This document shows, piece after piece, positions 62,627 to 64,000 of a stretch of 64,000 bases of DNA. The stretch is from Sphaerimonospora thailandensis (GTDB lineage: Bacteria; Actinomycetota; Actinomycetes; Streptosporangiales; Streptosporangiaceae): positions 1 to 64,000 of the forward strand of contig NZ_BOOG01000017.1 in assembly GCF_016863115.1 (NCBI RefSeq), given 5' to 3'. The notes below the pieces were generated by a model that searched no databases, was not told the DNA's origin, and saw nothing but the letters and a program-made list of their open reading frames with translations. Every line of letters begins with the position of its first letter. Position 1 is the first letter of the stretch. A program made the position numbers and the translations under genes.

Positions 62627-63559
62627 GTGAAGGCATACGTCGGGGTGACTGACGCAGGTTGGTACCGATTTCTGGCCGCGCGCCCGGATCTCACCGAGGT
62701 GAACTTCTGGCGGCCATCGAGCGGCCGGGAGTTTCGGGCGATCGACCACGGCGAGCCGTTCTTCTTCAAGACCCATCATCCGCACAACCGCGTGGTCGGC
62801 GGCGGCTTCTTCAGCGGCTTCGCGCCTCTCCCCGTGTCTGAGGCGTGGGAGCTCTTCGGCCAGGGCAACGGCGCCGCAAGCCTGGTCGAAATGCGGCAAC
62901 GGGTGGGAAAGTACCGCACGCAGCCAATGGCTCTCGGCGAGGACCCGGTCATCGGCTGCGTCATCATCCGTGATGTCTTCTTCTTTCCGGACGACCGAAT
63001 CGCCGGGCCGCCGCCGGACTTCGCGCCCAACATCGTGCAGGGCAAGAGCTACGACCTGGCCAGTCACCCGGCCGCCGGCTACTTCCACGATCTGCTCGGC
63101 CGGATCGGAATCGGCGTGGAACTCGACCTGTCCGAGCCGTGGCACCGCGACGGGCCCGTCTTCGGCGACCCGCGCCTGGCCCCGCGCAGGCTCGGCCAGC
63201 AGGCGTTCCAGGCCGTGGTCCTGCACGCCTACGAGCGGCGCTGCGCGATCACGGGCGACCGGATCCGGCCGGTGCTGCAGGCGGCCCACATCCGCCCGGT
63301 CGCGGATGGCGGCGAGCACCGTCTGGACAACGGGCTGCTGCTCCGCTCGGATGTGCACACGTTATTCGACCGCGGCTACCTGGCCGTCGATCCCAGGCAT
63401 CGGTTGGTGGTCAGCCCGCGGCTGCGCGAGGAGTTCGGCAACGGCGAGGAGTTCTACCGCCGGGCCGGACAGGAGATCAACGTTCCGGACCGACCACGCG
63501 ACCGGCCTGATCGTGAGGCCCTCGAATGGCATCTCGATGAGGTGTTCCTCAGGAGTTAA
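62627..63559 (+). CDS. HNH endonuclease with N-terminal modified-base reader-like domain
   Basis: A 310-residue protein. N-terminal about 170 residues ([40 protein letters not shown]) look like a separate PUA/EVE-like or restriction-associated domain; the C-terminal HNH has [19 protein letters not shown] (His221), LDNGLLL (Asn235), and [11 protein letters not shown] (His244). It follows mcrC by 140 nt on the same strand. GTG 62627 is my choice; GTG 62609 is open. An accessory nuclease for the McrBC system is a reasonable guess. Confidence 0.85.
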   Translation: MKAYVGVTDAGWYRFLAARPDLTEVNFWRPSSGREFRAIDHGEPFFFKTHHPHNRVVGGGFFSGFAPLPVSEAWELFGQGNGAASLVEMRQRVGKYRTQPMALGEDPVIGCVIIRDVFFFPDDRIAGPPPDFAPNIVQGKSYDLASHPAAGYFHDLLGRIGIGVELDLSEPWHRDGPVFGDPRLAPRRLGQQAFQAVVLHAYERRCAITGDRIRPVLQAAHIRPVADGGEHRLDNGLLLRSDVHTLFDRGYLAVDPRHRLVVSPRLREEFGNGEEFYRRAGQEINVPDRPRDRPDREALEWHLDEVFLRS

Positions 63560-63919
63560 CCGGGGAAGCGGATGAAGTCCGCGGGGACGTGGTCCACCAG
63601 CCAGACGCCGTTGGCGCTGAGGCGGAACTCGTACCTGGCCGCGTGCATCGCACCGGCGTCCACGACAAGCACGACCGGCTTTCCCCTGCGCGCTCCCACC
63701 CTGGTGGCGGCCCCCGATCCGGGGACAGGTGGACATGATGGCACCCCCCTGCTCCAGTTCCGGCCGGGAGATCGGAAACCCGTGGGAGGCCGCCGCCGCG
63801 AGCAGCACGTCGACCCTCACCCAGCCGTGCGCGTCCAACTCGATGCCGATGCGCCCGGGCTCATGCCGCAGATGCTTGGCGAGATACTTCGAGATCTTCA
63901 CCAGCCGCCGCTCGTCCAT
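63556..63919 (-). pseudogene. kptA: kptA (RNA 2'-phosphotransferase) pseudogene
   Basis: The start MDERRLVKISKYLAKHLRHE, then [20 protein letters not shown] is a clear Tpt1/KptA N-terminus. Right after RPELEQ an internal deletion of about 85 residues joins it to HHVHLSPD in a new frame, then a second frame change at a run of five G restores [20 protein letters not shown] to a normal C-terminus ([13 protein letters not shown]). The remaining parts carry the correct ends, so inactivation is recent. Overlaps the HNH gene end by 4 nt. Confidence 0.8.
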
Positions 63920-63929
63920 CGCCCTCCCC

Positions 63930-63974
63930 GCCAGTCGTCATCAACCAGTGCCACCGTAACCGCCGACGACTGGC
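63930..63974. other. 10-bp inverted repeat at the right edge
   Basis: GCCAGTCGTC and GACGACTGGC are perfect arms around 25 nt, upstream of the kptA relic. Could be an operator, a promoter hairpin, or an end of a mobile segment; no mobile gene is seen. Confidence 0.4.
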
Positions 63975-64000
63975 TTATTTCCGGCCGCGACGATCTTTCC

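Overview
The window is high-GC DNA with actinobacterial gene content: ergothioneine biosynthesis, BTAD/AfsR-type regulator, Ser/Thr kinases, DUF2510 and roadblock/LC7 proteins, many GTG/TTG starts and frequent GCCGTACGG words. A filamentous actinomycete, perhaps of the Streptosporangiales, is the best guess; the genus cannot be read from the sequence.

Positions 1-48000 are mostly chromosomal housekeeping and accessory genes. The left edge holds a partial repeat-bearing protein, a dead ISL3-type transposase end and a membrane protein. A compact minus-strand operon egtA-egtB-egtC-egtD (2926-7379) makes ergothioneine; egtE is not in the window. Next come dapD, a CDF metal transporter, a TPR regulator coupled to an APH-type kinase, a cold-shock protein, DUF998, malate dehydrogenase, a glycosyltransferase, a PIG-L deacetylase, an LPG-synthase-like membrane protein, a 1129-residue BTAD/AAA regulator, a SpoU methyltransferase, a VWA/solute-binding protein and a MocR regulator. 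A signalling run follows: Ser/Thr kinase, membrane pseudokinase, DUF2510 protein, oligoribonuclease, then tRNA-His with a clear terminator. After that come DUF421, a LuxR-type HTH, lysine 6-transaminase, a penicillin-binding protein, a spermidine-synthase-like protein, pterin dehydratase, DUF4032, TudS/DUF523, three tandem roadblock-like genes, modABC, dps, a Panacea-type toxin-antitoxin pair and an SDR.

Positions 49400-64000 form a defence and toxin-antitoxin island full of debris. Dead pieces include a UvrD-like helicase end, a DEAD-type helicase piece joined to a methyltransferase tail, a broken hipA, an Rpn-like fragment, a dprA fragment with an internal deletion, two truncated duplications and a broken kptA at the right edge. 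Intact systems are a HipA-like kinase overlapping a HIRAN-domain gene, two VapBC-like pairs, an XRE regulator followed by an RsbW-like ATPase, and McrB-McrC followed by an HNH endonuclease. A five-copy repeat with an exact 21-bp period lies just upstream of mcrB.

A theme across the window is short perfect or near-perfect tandem repeats (12-27 bp), in frame inside genes of unrelated function (first gene, egtC, egtA, 10179 gene, BTAD regulator, modC) and also between genes.
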